From contig JAXLWB010000057.1 of the NCBI GenBank assembly GCA_046328715.1, forward strand, positions 1 through 64,000: 64,000 nucleotides of DNA, read 5' to 3'. The position numbers and the translations under genes are program-made. The stretch is from JAXLWB01 sp046328715. Lineage in GTDB: Bacteria > Chloroflexota > Anaerolineae > Caldilineales > Caldilineaceae. Under the pieces are notes generated by a model. It was given only the letters and a program-made list of their open reading frames with translations, had not been told where the DNA came from and did no database searches. Within the stretch, counting starts at the first letter, position 1; every line of letters starts with the position of its first letter. Shown piece after piece: positions 63,350 through 64,000 of the stretch.

Positions 63350-64000
63350 CTTTTTGCCTCTTTGACTTCCTGTCCTTCTATCTTCATGTCTTCTTGTCTT
63401 CCTGTCTTCCCCTCATTCGCAAAGATCTGCCGATACGCCCCACTCGTCGCCAGCAACTCATCATGGCTGCCTTGCGCAATCAGCCGACCATTTTTCATGA
63501 GCAGAATATGGTTGGCACTGCGGATTTGCGAGAGACGATGGGTGATGAGCAGCGTGGTGCGCCCTTCGAGGATACGGCGCATGGCACGTTGGATTTGGTC
63601 TTCGGTGTTGCTGTCGATGGCACTGGTCGAATCATCTAGCACCAGGATGCGTGGGTCGCTGAGGAAGGCGCGGGCAATGGCGATGCGCTGACGTTGCCCA
63701 CCGGAGAGCATGACTCCGCGCTCGCCGATCACGGTGCGATAGCCCTCGGGGAAGGAGATGATAAATTCGTGGGCTTGAGCCTGTTTGGCGGCAGCTTCGA
63801 TCTCTTCCTGCGTGACTGTTTCACGCGCCCCAAAGGCAATGTTTTCGGCAATCGAACGTGAAAAGAGGAAGATATCCTGCTCGATCGTCCCGATTTGGCT
63901 GCGCAGACTGTCCATACTCCAGTCTCGCACATCGACGCCATCGATCAGCACCCGCCCGCTGGTTGTGTCAAAGGTGCGATTGAGCAATTTGGTCAGCGTA
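63346..64000 (-). CDS. ABC exporter half-transporter, ATPase part (5' end outside window)
   Basis: Only the last 218 codons are present and the frame runs off the right edge. The ATPase shows 'SGRVLIDGVDVRDWSMDSLR', signature 'MLSGGQRQRIAIARAFLSD', Walker B 'RILVLDDSTSAIDSN' and switch 'LLITHRLSQIR'. Walker B has Asp-Asp where Asp-Glu is usual, the mark of a degenerate catalytic site in heterodimeric exporters; the partner at 61034 has the normal Asp-Glu. The C-terminal tail after 'IFANEGK' is encoded by the 8-base array and is not family sequence. It is probably the partner of the downstream half-transporter. Confidence 0.92.
   Translation of the reverse strand, partial: TLTKLLNRTFDTTSGRVLIDGVDVRDWSMDSLRSQIGTIEQDIFLFSRSIAENIAFGARETVTQEEIEAAAKQAQAHEFIISFPEGYRTVIGERGVMLSGGQRQRIAIARAFLSDPRILVLDDSTSAIDSNTEDQIQRAMRRILEGRTTLLITHRLSQIRSANHILLMKNGRLIAQGSHDELLATSGAYRQIFANEGKTGRQEDMKIEGQEVKEAKR
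63361..63412. repeat. 8-base array, left-facing arm (cttcctgt)
   Basis: Units cttcctgt, ccttctat, cttcatgt, cttcttgt, cttcctgt and cttcccc. It lies inside the 3' end of the upstream ABC transporter gene and encodes its tail (TGRQEDMKIEGQEVKEAKR). It is inverted relative to 62872-62911. Confidence 0.8.

Overview
The window reads as a piece of a Chloroflexota chromosome, probably Caldilineae/Anaerolineae-like. The clues are two very large secreted proteins ending in a hydrophobic '(F/Y)LPLV' tail, a Pro/Thr 'PTATPTPSAT' spacer in the largest one, a SARP-type BTAD/AAA/TPR regulator, many VOC and enolase-superfamily enzymes, moderately high GC, and intergenic spaces full of short inverted and tandem repeats. 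This placement is inference; there is no rRNA or marker gene in view. I found no tRNA, rRNA or CRISPR array.

Layout: 1-8.9 kb holds the 3' part of a giant surface protein gene. 9-14.4 kb carries a VOC protein, an aminoglycoside-phosphotransferase-like protein, a 7Fe ferredoxin overlapping an FGE-like protein, a GT-C glycosyltransferase and a HEAT-repeat protein. 14.5-21.8 kb (minus strand) is a carbohydrate uptake unit (solute-binding lipoprotein, two permeases, heparinase-like lyase) interrupted by a degenerate IS630 element. 22-24.7 kb is a catDE-like catechol/quinone-stress group (DoxX, two CatE-like VOC proteins, YceI), divergent from the SARP regulator at 25-28.1 kb. 28.2-33.6 kb has a GNAT, a frameshifted flavin monooxygenase, a GH39 glycosidase and an enolase-superfamily sugar-acid dehydratase.

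33.7-41.8 kb (minus strand) is the most distinctive part: a tightly packed lanthipeptide-type RiPP operon. In transcription order it has an NHLP-leader precursor with a double-glycine site and a 26-residue Cys/Ser/Thr core, a tandem-GNAT protein, an S9 peptidase, a class II synthetase (LanM) of the three-cysteine 'CCG' type, and a C39-peptidase ABC exporter. Genes overlap by 4 bases or are separated by about 15-20. The LanM is broken by at least eight frame changes and the S9 peptidase by two, while precursor, GNAT and exporter are open. An NHL-repeat membrane-anchored protein lies just upstream on the same strand.

45-50.4 kb contains an EF-hand remnant, a second enolase-superfamily dehydratase, a broken D-2-hydroxyacid dehydrogenase and a fused molybdenum hydroxylase with one frameshift. 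50.5-51.1 kb is a Y1 (IS200/RAYT-like) transposase between two REP-like palindromes, with a third copy 3 kb away. 51-61 kb has lipoprotein, DUF3224, AhpD-like, PEP-mutase-like, GNAT, alditol oxidase, flavoprotein, UroD-like, PAP2 and chromate transporter genes. 61-64 kb carries two ABC exporter half-transporters separated by a four-helix-bundle gene that sits between inverted arrays of an 8-base repeat.

Across the window, at least eight gene borders carry arrays of 7-8-base quasi-repeats, often an array followed by its inverse. They reach into coding ends and in one case occupy the ribosome-binding-site position. Several MITE-like palindromes also recur.
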